The notes under the pieces are model-generated. The model did no database searches. It was not told the DNA's origin and saw nothing but the letters and a program-made list of their open reading frames with translations. DNA of 64,000 nt from Rhypophila decipiens (Eukaryota; Ascomycota; Sordariomycetes; Sordariales; Naviculisporaceae). The translations under genes and the position numbers were made by a program. How positions within the stretch are numbered: the stretch's first letter is position 1; each line of letters starts with the position of its first letter. Where the stretch lies: assembly GCA_033297075.1 (NCBI GenBank), contig MU858223.1, positions 1 through 64,000 on the forward strand. The letters run 5' to 3'. Below are positions 35,278 through 46,855 of the stretch, one piece after another.

Positions 35278-38200
35278 ATGGCTCAACCGTCACCCTCAGT
35301 GGCCGAGTGCAGTCGCCTCGACAACTTATTCGGACCTCACGCAGGTCCTTGTCGGGGAGGCTTCGACTTCACACTGCTCTTTGAAGAGACGATACTCACA
35401 ATATTACCCCTGGGGCTTATGCTCGTGATCCTTCCTCCGCGGATATGGTATCTTCTAGGGAGGACGAGAAAAGTGACGGGCAAGGGCAACACGCTGGCGC
35501 TGGTCAAGATGGTAAGTAACAGCAGCATGATTCATGATCCATCTCCTGTTTCACGGCGTGTCCCAAGAACCAGGAGCCCGGCTCCGGGAGTACAGACAAA
35601 GACTAACGCTGTGAACCCGATTGTCATCATCTAGTCATGCTGGATCACTTTAGCAGCACTGCAAGTGGCTGCACTTGTTCTCTGGGCCAACACGTCCTCA
35701 GTCTTCTTCACGCGTTCTTCGCTGGCAGCAGTTTCCCTCTCCCCCATCTCTACCCTTGCACTCTGTCTTCTTTCCTACTTTGAACACAGCCGCACAGTCA
35801 AGCCGTCTACCCTTCTCAACTCGTTCCTGTTTGCCACTCTTCTGTTTGACATTGCTCACGCGAGGACGCTCTGGCTGCGGGCCGAGGAGTACGCGATCCT
35901 CAAAAATGTCCAAGTCATCGCTGTCATCTCGGTGGTCGCTGTTGCCATCAAGGCGCTCGTGCTCGTGGCCGAGGCCTATGAGAAGCGCCGCATGCTGCGC
36001 AAGGAGTACGGGTCCTATCCTCCCGAGGCTACCGGCAGTGTGTTCAATCGGTCATTCTTTTGGTGGTTGAATTCCCTGTTCCGTGTGGGCTATCGGCATG
36101 TGTTGGATGTTGACGAGTTATTCGTCCTCGACAAGCACATCAAGTCGGGCTATTGTCACCCGCGCTTCCAAGCTGCTTGGGCTGCTGGTAAGTCGATCTT
36201 TTCTTCTCTTTGTCTTTTTTTCATTTCTGATCCTGCTGGGCTTGTTTTTTGTCACATCTGCCGATCCGGCCATACTTTTTCCCTCCATAATCCCAGCGCA
36301 CCATGCGACCTTGTTGTCAATCTCGTCCTCTTGTCGTTGGCACAATGGCACTCTACTCACATGGCCCCTCCATTCCCATCACCATCACTTGCACGTCACT
36401 TTGCGTTTCTTCCTTTGCTCGTCGTCTATACCTTCCCACGTGACCTCGATCCACCATCGGCAACCATGCCCATGTCTCACCTCCCACATCCGACACACTC
36501 TTTCTACTCTTTCGGGGTCTAGTGACCCCAGTTCGGTGTGTTACACCAATCTGGCCACCTACCAACCAATCTAGCCACTACACTTTCTTATCTGTCGATC
36601 TCGAGCCAAAACAGACCAGCAACTTGAACCGTGCCACTCGGGTAAATGGCTCACGCATCCCCGTGCTGACTCTCAACCTATCACTTAGTTGCCAAAACAA
36701 GCAAGTCACCACACGCGCTGCTCGTCGCCTCGTTTGGTGTAGTCAAGCGTGTTCTGCTTCAGACGATCCCACCAAGAGCCTGCCTCACGGCACTCAACTT
36801 CTGCCAGCCGTTCCTGATCAACCGTGCCATTCGGTTGTCCCAGGAGCCCATCACTCATGAGACCACTCAGATTGGCTATGGCCTCATCGGGGCCTACTTC
36901 TTTGTCTATGTCGGCATTGCGGTATGTTGTCAGCTGCCTATCACGTCTCTTGGAAATTTGTACTGACCATGCCGGACCAACGTATAGGTGACAATGGGCC
37001 AATACCAACACAGGACCTACCGCACAATCAGCATGATTCGCGCAGGTCTTGTGTCCATCATCTACAGCAAGACTGGTTCTCTGTCGCTCAAGGATGTCGA
37101 CCCAGCAGCCTCCATGACCCTGATGAGCGCCGACATGGAGCGTATCGTGCAGGGATTCCAGACCATGCATGAGATTTGGTCCAACGCCATCGAGGTCGGC
37201 GTGGCTATCTTCCTTTTGGAACAGCAGCTGGGCGTGGCTTGCGTTGTGCCAGTCGCCGTTTCAATCCGTAAGTCACTCCTCTTTTCTTCTTGACAACTGG
37301 AAGCTCTTCATGAATTCTGACCGTGTCAAAGTGTCTCTCATTGGCTCCATCATTGCCATGAACTTCATCATGTCCCGCCAGGCCATGTGGCTCGAGGCAA
37401 TCGAGAAGCGCATCTCGGCCACCTCGGCCATGCTCAACTCCATCAAGGGGGTCAAGATGTGCGGTCTCAAGGACACACTTCTTGCCAGCTTGCAACAGCT
37501 GCGCATTGACGAGATGCGCATCTCCAAGAAGTTTCGCAAGCTGCTCATCTGGAACATGACATTTGGTGAGTCGTTCCAATCTCGCCCTTTTCTCAACTGG
37601 GCACGTGACTAACCTCAGCCCTTCCCTTATACAGCCTACCTCACCCAAGTCTTTGCCCCGGTGCTCACCTTTGCCATCTTCTCTGTCCGCGCCCGGAACA
37701 ACAGCTCCGGTGATGAGCAAACCCTCGATACAGCCCGCGTCTTCACTGCCCTTTCTCTTTTTGCTCTCCTCTCTGAACCTCTAGCCTCCCTCGTCATGTC
37801 CCTCGCCGCTTTCCTCGGCGCCGTGGGTAGCTTCGCCCGAGTGCAACAGTTTCTCAAGTCACCAGAGAGACAAGACATGCGTTTGCTGCCCCCGTCCTCC
37901 TCCTCCCCTTCGTCCGGCTCTCTTTCGGATTATTCAGACCCCCATGGTGATGATTCCCTTCCTGCTGGGGCGTACGAGTCTAAGCCCAAGGTCCATGTTG
38001 ACTCGGCCGAGCATGCCATTTCTGTGAGCAATGCCTCTTTCGGATGGGACTCCGCCAAGGCTCCCATCTTGAAGGATCTCTCGCTTCACTGTCCCTGGGG
38101 CAAACTCACCACCATCGTCGGGCCTGTGGGATGCGGCAAGTCGACCCTGTTGCATGGTCTGCTGGGTGAGATTCCAATCCTACCTGGCGGCAGCAGCGAC

Positions 38201-41188
38201 GGCGAGAAAACCTCATCCTCAATCGGCACCGTCCGTCTCGGCTCACTGAGCGTGGCGTACTGCCCCCAAAACCCATGGCACATGAACGGCACCGTGCGAG
38301 ACGCCATCATTGGTTCGTCCTCGGCTACCTCGTCAACTGGCCATGCTGCTTCGATTGACGAGAAGTGGTACGCTCGCGTGATCAATGCCTGTGCTCTTCT
38401 TCCTGACCTCGCCCAACTCCCGCAGGGCGATGAGTCGCGGATTGGCAGTGGCGGTATCGCCCTCAGCGGTGGCCAGTCTCAGAGGATTGCCCTTGCTCGA
38501 GCGGTCTATGCCCGACGCAGGATCATCATCCTCGATGATGTCTTGAGCGGACTTGATCTTGGCACTGAGAACCATGTTTTCCATGCCTTGTTTGGAGAAC
38601 GAGGTTTGTGCAGAGAAGTCGGCAGTTCGGTTATTGTGGTTTCCAGTTCTGGTAAGTCCCTTATCTGCAGCGCTTTTAGTTATTAGATCGCATTGCTAAC
38701 CATGATGAACCAGCCAAACGTCTCCCGTACTCGGATCGTGTCATAGTCCTCAACGAAAACGGCGAAATGACTGGACAAGGCACATACGCCGAGCTGAACA
38801 ACGCCGGCGGCTATGTCTCGTCCTTTTCGCTCCCCCGGGCTGACTGGTCTGCTGCCGAGAAACAACAGCTCCAATTTGATAATGAGCTTAATGACAGCAC
38901 CAAAGAAAAGAAGCAAGAAAAGGACCTGCACCAAGACATGATGATCTCCCATGGTTCAACCGAGCACCAAGAGTTCGCCGGCGAGGACTCGGCCACCCAA
39001 TGCAGCGAACGCAGACTAAGCAACTCATCGCGCGCTCCGGCTCGGGCGCACGATGGCGTCGGCGGCGACTTGGTTGACCGTGCCAGTCGCTCGACCGGAG
39101 ACATACAGATTTATCTGTACTATGTCAAATCTGTCGGCTGGTGGGCCAGTCTGCTCTTTGTCGTTGCTATGATAGGCTTTGTCTTTTGCATGTCGTTCCC
39201 GAGTAGGTCAACCTTCTTCTCTCACCTTGACAGAACTGAACAATGAGCTGACATGGTCATGTTTAGATATCTGGGTCCAATGGTGGGCTGCTGCCAATGA
39301 GCGTGATCCCAACGGTCGTCTTGGGTACTGGCTCGGGGTGTATGCCGCACTTGGTGGTGCTGCCCTCGTTTGTCTGTTTCTGAGCTGCTAGTAAGTCCTC
39401 CTCATCCCTTAAGTCTTGAGTGGTAACTAGGCGCTAACATACCGACAGTCAAATGATCATCACCATGGTCCCCCTTTCTGGAGAGAAATTCCACTTTAAG
39501 CTCCTCAAGACGGTACTCAAGTGCGTCATCCACCTCGCCCTCGCTTTCATGTACAACTTACTGACTTGTCTGCTACTAGTGCGCCCATTTCCTTCTTTGT
39601 CACCACCGACTCGGGCATCACCCTGAACCGGTTCAGCCAAGACTTGCAACTGATCGACATGGAGCTCCCCATCTCGGCCCTCAACACCTTTGCCAGTAAG
39701 TTCTTTCATCTTTCCTAATCACATCTTCTAGGACAGATGCTAATAAAGCTCAGCCTTCATCCTCTGCATCGCCCAGATGATTCTCATCGGCGTCGGCACA
39801 GTCTACGCCGCCATCTCGTTCCCCATCGTCCTCATCTCCCTCTTTGTCATCCAAAAGATCTACCTGCGCACCTCTCGCCAGCTGCGTCTGCTAGACCTAG
39901 AGACCAAAGCACCACTCTATTCTCTCTTTGAAGAGTCTCTGAGCGGTCTGACATCCATCCGCGCCTTTGGGTGGCATCATTCCCTCTCGGAGAAGAACCA
40001 CATGCTCCTTGACCGGTCCCAGCGTCCCTTTTACCTCCTCTTTGCCGTCCAGCGCTGGCTTACCCTCGTCTTGGACTTGCTAGTCGCCGCTGTAGCTGTC
40101 TTGCTCATGGTCTTGATCGTCCAACTCCGCGGCACCATTGCCGCTGGCGGTGTGGGTCTTGCCCTCTTGAACATCATCCAGTTCAGCCAGAACGTCAAGC
40201 TTCTCGTAACCTTCTGGACCAACCTCGAGACCCACATCGGCTCGGTGGCACGCATCAAGAGCTTCACGGAGAATACACCCCCCGAGGACATCAACGACGA
40301 TGACAAGTCTCTGCCTCCACCCGAGTGGCCATCAGCGGGTGGGATAGAGTTCACCAACCTCACCGCCACCTACAGGCCCAACTCAACCGACAAAGACGAC
40401 AAAGAAACAGATCTCGTCCTCAACAAGGTATCGCTCTCTATCAAGCCCGGTGAAAAGATTGGCATAGTAGGCCGCACCGGCTCAGGCAAGACAAGTCTGA
40501 TCATGTCTCTCTTCCGGATCCTCGACCTCCAAGAAGGATCCATCTCCATTGACGGGATTGACATTGCTTCTCTGCCGCGTCAAGAGATTCGCTCCAGACT
40601 CGTGGGCGTGCCTCAGCATCCTTTCCTTCTGAAAGGCTCCGTGCGCTTGAACGCTGACCCCCTGGGGACAACCGAATCTGATCCGTACCGGGACAGTGAG
40701 ATTCGCCATGCCCTTCAGGCTGTGCAGCTCCTTGACATTGTGGATCGCCATGGCGGCTTGGACGCTGATGTTGACGAGCTGAATCTCAGCAGTGGGCAGA
40801 GACAGCTGTTTTGTCTGGCGCGGGCTATGCTCCGGAGGGGAAATATTTTGGTCTTGGATGAGGCTACTAGCAGGTTTGTCACCCCTCCACTCTCATCTTG
40901 CTGTCGACCACTTCAAACTAACAAACATGACGCAATAGCATCGACGGAAAAACAGAAGAAACAATCCAGCGTCTAATCCGGCGCAAGTTCTCCAACCACA
41001 CCATCATAGCAGTCGCCCACCGTCTCGAGACCATCATGGACTTTGACAAAGTGGCCGTCATGGAGCGCGGCAAGATCATTGAGTTTGACAGCCCCTATGC
41101 ACTGCTCGAGACTCCCAAGTCTGCTTTTTCCAAGCTGTACAACGCTGCCATGGCCGAGGAGTTGGACATGGATGTCGAGATGGACTGA
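35278..41188 (+). CDS. ABCC/MRP-type multidrug transporter next to the NRPS
   Basis: Twelve exons: 35278-35511, 35635-36187, 36689-36921, 36988-37267, 37332-37565, 37635-38651, 38714-39202, 39267-39390, 39449-39520, 39580-39695, 39754-40873, 40939-41188. The sum is 1574 codons, giving 1573 residues. The layout is full-length fungal ABCC: an extra N-terminal membrane domain (TMD0), then TMD1-NBD1-TMD2-NBD2. NBD1 has Walker [10 protein letters not shown] near residue 674, signature LSGGQ near 788 and Walker [16 protein letters not shown]2 has Walker A GRTGSGKT near 1357, signature LSSGQ near 1462 and Walker [11 protein letters not shown]. Asp in place of the catalytic Glu in NBD1 is usual for ABCC proteins. 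Relatives are ATP-driven exporters in the plasma or vacuolar membrane. Its divergent position suggests export of, or self-protection against, the NRPS peptide; that is inferred from context. The second intron is unusually long at 501 bases. Confidence 0.93.
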
Positions 41189-42013
41189 TCCAGTCTTTAG
41201 GCCAGTTCCTTGTAATTACTTGCTTTTGGCGTCGTCTTTTCCTCTTTCCTATGTTTCATTGTTTATGGTTGCTTTCCTCTTTCCTATGTTATATATCCAC
41301 ATGCAGTTTGGGAACCAAGAACTTTGGGCGGTCGTTTGATATTTGTTCAGATTGTGTTCCTCACCTCTTTGGTTTGTCTGGTTGGGTTGACCGTTGATTA
41401 CCTCTTTGTACTGGCTTGAGATTGTTTTTAGATAATTACATGTTTGTTCTGATACCTCAAAATACAACCTTGAGTGTCGCCTACCTAGATATTTTCCTCT
41501 CGTCAAGTCCCGCTAATGTTATTACGTTCAGATGTGAACAATGGAATATCAAGAACCAATATTAACATTTCGCCATCCCAGAAATTGACTCTTGCTCGGT
41601 ATTCACTTGAGCTATGAGTTTTTCCTTTTTCCTTTTTGTGCAAATTTCCGCCATAGTCTATATCTGTCTCTGTCCTTTATTGGGGATGCATTCGTCTAGT
41701 TCTGTAGGTGTACTTTGTGGTTGACGAGGGTCTTTACAGCTGTTACGGGTCCAACGTGTTGTTTAGCCCCCTTTCTTTCTTTGTTTTTTGTTTCTTTTAT
41801 CCCAAGACACTCTCACAGCAGTGGTTTACTGATCCAGCCAAGGTCAATGATGAAGCTAATGCTAGTACATCTGGGCAAAATCCTGCCAGACTAGTCGCAG
41901 TTTAGTTCCGTCATAGGCCTTGAACCTTCTTGTCCAAAAAGAAATATGGACGGTTGTTAGAACTTTATACTAGTTGAGCCGAGGTACCACCGCGGGTCGT
42001 GGCACTCCTAGTA

Positions 42014-42033
42014 GACTCCATAAATATGGAGTC
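42014..42033. repeat. Perfect short palindrome
   Basis: GACTCCATA and TATGGAGTC form perfect 9-base arms around a central AA. It could be a dimeric regulator site or chance; no gene starts within 800 bases. Confidence 0.6.
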
Positions 42034-42743
42034 CAAGGTTGACTTTTACTACCCGACGGCGATTTCGTATGGTTTCCGTCTCTGTACGGGTTAAAGCGGC
42101 CCTTCATTGGTTACACGGATGCACATGGAGACTCCTCTAGGGCAATAGAGCCTCGATAGTGTAGACGTTGGGATTACACTAGTGTGAATCCTGTCCATAT
42201 CCTGCTAATGCAAGATCCTCGCAGCCCGGAGCCGAGCCTTACTTATTAGGTCACGGTGGGATGTGAACATACCGCCCAAGGAGGACGCTAATAAACGAGA
42301 TTCCTCAGGTGTGTTTAAATTCTTTACACTATCCGTACTTTGATCCGATTCTGTAGGTCCTTTCTTTTCCTCGCGATTGAATACCCGCCCCCTGCTTAGC
42401 TCGGCCCCTGGTCAGGTCCAGCTAAGCAGTCGGTAGGGAGGCTATCAAGGGCTTGACCAAGGATCGTAGATCCACCAGAGTTGCATCGTTTGAGAAATAC
42501 GGCTCTCGTGATAGCTTCACGTTTGGTCAGAACTAACATATCGGGATGTGACCCCCTGCTAGAGCGACAGGTTAATATTCTTGGCCACGATGGTTTTACT
42601 CGCCTCGCAGCCCACTGTACAACGAGGACAGACATCGGCCCACGCTTGACAAGATGGAACTACATTGATTGGCTTGTGCTGTCTTTTCTTGCAAGCGAGG
42701 CACATTCTCCAAGTCCGTCCCTTGACAGACGACTTGTCGATTT

Positions 42744-42750
42744 TATATAA
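42744..42750 (+). promoter_or_regulatory. Putative TATA box of the CVNH gene
   Basis: TATATAA sits 114 bases before the ATG at 42864 and is followed by a pyrimidine-rich stretch (tcctcttctcctcttctcacc), a common fungal promoter arrangement. Confidence 0.45.
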
Positions 42751-42863
42751 GCTGGAGGTTTCGCCCCAGGTCCTGTTTCCTCTTCTCCTCTTCTCACCAC
42801 CCTTCACCCTCACACCGGTCTATCTCGTCTTTTGTTTCCAATCAACTCTTCCGAACCGCCAAG

Positions 42864-43564
42864 ATGCAGTTCTCCGCCGCCGCCGCCGCCGTTGTTCTCA
42901 TGGCCACTACTGCTCTTGCTACTCCCGTTGCCGACCCGAACACTACCGTTATCTTCGGGACCCTTGTCGCCGACAACATGGAGGCCCCCCCTGCTGACGC
43001 GGAGCTCATCTTTACCGAGCTCGGCGTCGAAGGCGAGGTAGCGAAGCGCAGTTACATGGGAACCTGCGATTATTGCCACATTGAGCATCTAGGCGGCGCC
43101 GACGGCGACATGAACCTCGTCTGCGAATGCAAGGCCAAGAACGGAGACTGGCGTAAATCGAGTTTGAATCTCAACTACTGCATTGCCAATGCTAACGGCC
43201 AGCTTGTTTGGCGCGCCTAGTAAGTTCATGTTCCTGCCGAGCTACCTATCACCCAACCCCGAACAAAAAAAGGTGCGAACAATCTGCTAATCTTTATTGT
43301 TTCTCGCGTTTTAATAGCGGCGGTTTCCAGGGCTCCTGCGTCCGCGATGTGCAATGGTATTCCAATGCATTGTTCGCGGCCAAGTGCAACCCGAACCGGA
43401 ATTATTGGACCAACACGATCAATCTTGGTAGGTTGCTGCTCCATTGCCTAGGTACCCCGGCGAGGCAGGCAGAGCTGATGTCGGCTTGATACTAACCTCA
43501 TTCAATCACAGATGAGAGGGTTCACAACTATGATGGCATTCTTGTATGCGAGGTTCCAACTTGA
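42864..43564 (+). CDS. Secreted cyanovirin-N homology (CVNH) lectin-like protein
   Basis: Three exons (42864-43219, 43318-43427, 43512-43564) encode 172 residues. Residues 1-20 are a signal peptide ending ALATPVA, followed by an acidic spacer of about 40 residues and a possible KR processing site. The CVNH domain covers about residues 64-170 as two tandem repeats. Repeat 1 holds the pattern WRKSSLNLNYCIANANGQL and repeat 2 the matching WTNTINLDERVHNYDGIL. In CVNH proteins these repeats form two sugar-binding sites, often for mannose-rich glycans; binding here is inferred. Each intron has a GTAAGT/GTAGGT donor and a TAG/CAG acceptor and preserves phase. The signal peptide sets it apart from many cytosolic fungal CVNH proteins. 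Its own promoter elements suggest independence from the NRPS locus. Confidence 0.88.
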
Positions 43565-43919
43565 AGACCTGTCATGGTGGACCCCTTGGACATTGTGTTT
43601 AGGAGGTGAGAGTGATGTGGTGACTCGATCAAATTTCTTGACTTTTTTTCTGAGCATGAATTGTTCCGAGCCTTGGATTTCGGGGCTTTCTTTTGTATCT
43701 TAAGGGGGACGCGCTATGTTTGGTGACAATTAAACTAGACGGCATTTGCCGCAGTATCCTATCCACTGAGTCTGCCAAAAGAACTGCAAATGAGCCGTGA
43801 ACCCATTTCCCACAGAGCATATACTTCGTGAGGAGCAACCCCATTTTTTCGAACCAGTTTAACCAGTCAAACCATATTCAGCCGTCCCACTGGCAAACCA
43901 CAAAATAGTATCAACTCTC
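43565..43919. other. Intergenic region between convergent genes
   Basis: About 355 bases between the convergent CVNH and DUF1993 genes, presumably both 3' untranslated regions. No gene is seen. Confidence 0.5.
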
Positions 43920-44712
43920 TTAGATGCCGAGGAAACTGCCAATGTAATCCCTCTTTCCAATGGGCACCCCCTGGGCCCGGAGGATGGCGTACGCCGTCTG
44001 GAGGTGGAAGAAAAAGTTGGGGATTCCCTGGTTCAGGGCTGAGTCTTTGGCTGAAATCTTGAAGATTTGTGGTCCGAGAGGCCTATGAATACGTGTTCGG
44101 TGTCAGCTCAGCATGTAAATTTAAAATGGTATCATGATGTGTAATGGGATGTGATTGATGGTCATTTTCTTCCAGGTTGTCGAACTGAAGTAACGCGATG
44201 CAAGTCCAGTTGTTAGAGGCATTGATTCCACTGACCATAGGAGGGTCCTATATCACAAGTTTTGGCAACTAACTCTTTCCAAGTCTTGTCTTGGGATGTA
44301 GTTCAGGGGAAGGGGCATGGCGCGACTCGGTCACGTGACACCTAGACTGGACTTACACATCGACCTGAGTCTCAGCACGCTCATCAATCTTCTTGACGTC
44401 CGCATTCTTGAGGATATTTCGGGCTTTGTCGATCCTCTTATAGAAATCGGCAAAGGTGGTCTCGTTGTCTTCCCATGCCTCCTCGGCGGTCCCCTGTAGC
44501 CGGCTGACAACGCGGAGGACGGTACGGGTCGAGTTTTGGACCTGGAACGTCAAGGGGCGCATGTCATCGACTAGACGGGCATTGGGGTACGTGTCGTCGG
44601 CGTTGATGCCATTCTTGCTGGCGTGCTCTTGGGCGGCCTGGAGGATGTGGGTCAAGGTGTCGAGACCTTTGGAGAAGGTTGGGAGAACGACGGATGAGAG
44701 TGTTAGAGACAT
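43920..44712 (-). CDS. DUF1993 family protein
   Basis: Two exons (44712-44357 and 44082-43920) give 172 residues, the usual size for the family. The start MSLTLSSVVLPTFSKGL is the characteristic DUF1993 N-terminus, so upstream in-frame codons are not used. The C-terminus (IPNFFFHLQTAYAILR, GVPIGKRDYIG) is equally typical and comes from exon 2. DUF1993 proteins are predicted four-helix-bundle proteins of unknown function, related to the DinB-like fold. There is no signal peptide or membrane segment, so the protein should be cytosolic. The 274-base intron is long for this locus but phase and family similarity agree on both sides (V-D-V then P-L-G-P). An unseen small extra exon inside it cannot be ruled out. 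Confidence 0.85.
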
Positions 44713-45478
44713 TTCGTTTTCTACGGTTCCGTGTTTGGAAGACAAGTAAGTATTGGAGAATGATCTGAAAGTCTGTGGGTGAGACAAGGATATTTCGAGG
44801 GGGATTGGTTGAAAGGTATTTATGCTGCCAAAACTCGTGGTAAACTGGTGATACAAGGGTGGTGTTGTCATTCATGCGAGCTATGTTGCGAACTTCCCCT
44901 CGTCTCCAGCGCACTAGATAACCGGCGGAGAATAGGTCTCGCACCTTACCGGCTTGGCGGGACGGGCTCTAGACTGCACTCCGGTTAGGATGAGCCGGTT
45001 TTGTTCGCCCGCAAGACGGACGGACGAGCCTCCATACCGTCTTTTCACAAACAAGACGTGCGCATGCAGACTGCAGCTCACGGGCGTTTCTTGGTGTAAG
45101 AGCTGACCATACATGCACGTCCTGCATTTTGGAGCATATTACGGATATGACTGTGCGCTTGTATCGCACGCAATTACAAATCAAAAGGCGTCACCTCGCA
45201 ACTCCGAATCGGTGGTCGAGTGCGCCGTTCCTGCATGCTCGGTCTCTGCTTACCAGCAAAGAAGACGGAGAAATGCGAGGTTTCTATCCCGCCCGCTGCC
45301 CGCCCCGGCACCGGCCCGCGATGCCAAGCGGGTCGCGATATCCGGCGCCGGGATTCCGTCATGCCAAGACATTCGCTGCAGCACGTCACGTCGCCGTCAC
45401 AAAAGTAAACAAAACAACAATACCCGTACCCGGTTACATTGAACATACAAAGAAATGTTTTTTTTTATACAGTTCTCT
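44713..45478. other. Intergenic region upstream of the DUF1993 gene
   Basis: About 770 bases containing the DUF1993 promoter and the 3' end of the monooxygenase transcript. Small open frames on both strands have no recognisable similarity. A T run lies at about 45458-45467. Confidence 0.5.
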
Positions 45479-46855
45479 TCACTTTGCTTCACCTTCCGCG
45501 CCCTTCCCAAACCTAGCAGCTAAAGCCTCGGTCTCGATCGCCTTTTGGTTTACCGCCTCCTTCTCAAACCCGGCAATGGCCTTGTACATGGCGCCGACGC
45601 TCTCCAGCTCCTCTTTCGGAACGACGTCGTAGATATTCTCGAACCCGTCGGGCGCCCGCTGGTGGGCAAGCTCCAGCACGTGATCCGGCCCATTGCCTCG
45701 GTTGGCCATCACAATCTTGGCCGTGGCGGGGAGACGAACGTCCTGGTAGGCCGTGAGAGCTGCCTCGACGGCACCGGGTTGCTGCCAGGTCCCCACAATA
45801 TCCGCCAGACGGGCCGCCAATGTCTCGGCGTCGATGATGGCCTGCGTCGCGCCGTTACTGCCGATCGGGTACATGGCATGCGCCGCATCGCCCAACAAGG
45901 TCAACCGTCCAAACGTCCACCTGTCGACGGGATCCCGGTCGCACATGGGGAACTCAAACACATTCTCGGTGCTCTCGATCAGCTCCGCCATCTTGAGCCC
46001 GCCGCACGACCATTTCTCGAACGGGCCGGCGAACCGCTCCTTGGGCACCCGCTTGGTCCAGTCCGTCGGGGGCGGTGTCAGGTCCGGATCGTTCTCGTCA
46101 CGCACTCGCAGCTCGGCGATCCAGTTCACCAGCGACGTTCCCCTGCGGGCGGCACGTCCCGAGATGGGGTACGCGATGAACTTTTGGTTCGCATGGCCGG
46201 CCCAGACCATGGACGCCCCGGTCAGGTAGGGTTCGCGCTCGACGCATCCGCGCCAGAGCATACGTCCCGAAAACCGGGGGGGTCCTTCCTTGGGGTACAG
46301 AACTCTCCGCGCGGTGCTGTTAATTCCATCGGCAGCGATCAACACCGCACCGGTCATGGACGGGATAGCCGCTTGCTCTTCCCCGGGCGCGGCACCACGG
46401 CGGGTGAAGCGAGCCGTGATGGACGCTTCGTCCTGCTCATAGCCGACAAACGCATGGTCGAGATGGACCCGATCGGCCCCGATACGCTCCTTCACGGCAT
46501 CAAGCAACAACATCTGGAACTCGCCGCGGTGGATGGAAAACTGGGGAACGGCATATCCAGCGCAAGCACCACGGGGCTCGGAAATGATGGTGTTGCCATG
46601 GCGCGAGTAATAGTTGAGCTCACGGGTCTCGACGGCTATGTCCTTGAGGGCGGGCAGCAGGCCCAGGTTGCGCAGAATCAGCCCCGCCGACGGCTGCACG
46701 TTGATGCCCACGCCCAGCGTGGTCAGCACGGCGCTCGCCTCGAACACGTGGATGTCGCTGAAGCCGGATGCATGAAGGGCCAGCGCCGTGGCGAGACCGC
46801 CGATGCCGGCGCCGACGATGAGGATGCGCGGTTGTGGATCCGAGAGGAACGGCAT
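45479..46855 (-). CDS. FAD-dependent aromatic-type monooxygenase, PhzS-like
   Basis: Single exon, 458 residues. The class A flavoprotein monooxygenase layout is complete: Rossmann motif VGAGIGG at residues 14-20, DG motif at 176-177 (AADGINSTARR) and GD motif at 322-323 (LLGDAAHAMYP), then NGATQAIIDAE. Stretches such as GVGINVQPSA, SIHRGEFQMLL and GHANQKFIAYPIS resemble bacterial PhzS and related flavin monooxygenases more than typical fungal salicylate hydroxylases. It should use NAD(P)H and oxygen to hydroxylate an aromatic or heteroaromatic substrate, which cannot be named. There is no signal peptide or clear membrane anchor, unlike many fungal meroterpenoid epoxidases. No biosynthetic partner lies next to it. 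Lack of introns, a GC-rich coding frame and the PhzS-like motifs fit an origin by transfer from bacteria, but only phylogeny could show it. Confidence 0.9.
   Translation of the reverse strand: MPFLSDPQPRILIVGAGIGGLATALALHASGFSDIHVFEASAVLTTLGVGINVQPSAGLILRNLGLLPALKDIAVETRELNYYSRHGNTIISEPRGACAGYAVPQFSIHRGEFQMLLLDAVKERIGADRVHLDHAFVGYEQDEASITARFTRRGAAPGEEQAAIPSMTGAVLIAADGINSTARRVLYPKEGPPRFSGRMLWRGCVEREPYLTGASMVWAGHANQKFIAYPISGRAARRGTSLVNWIAELRVRDENDPDLTPPPTDWTKRVPKERFAGPFEKWSCGGLKMAELIESTENVFEFPMCDRDPVDRWTFGRLTLLGDAAHAMYPIGSNGATQAIIDAETLAARLADIVGTWQQPGAVEAALTAYQDVRLPATAKIVMANRGNGPDHVLELAHQRAPDGFENIYDVVPKEELESVGAMYKAIAGFEKEAVNQKAIETEALAARFGKGAEGEAK

Larger units (their letters stand above)
41189..42863. 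other. Intergenic region between the ABC transporter and the CVNH gene
   Basis: About 1.7 kb, T-rich on the plus strand in its first half. No gene is recognised. It contains a 20-base palindrome at 42014-42033 and a candidate TATA box for the next gene at 42744. Confidence 0.5.
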
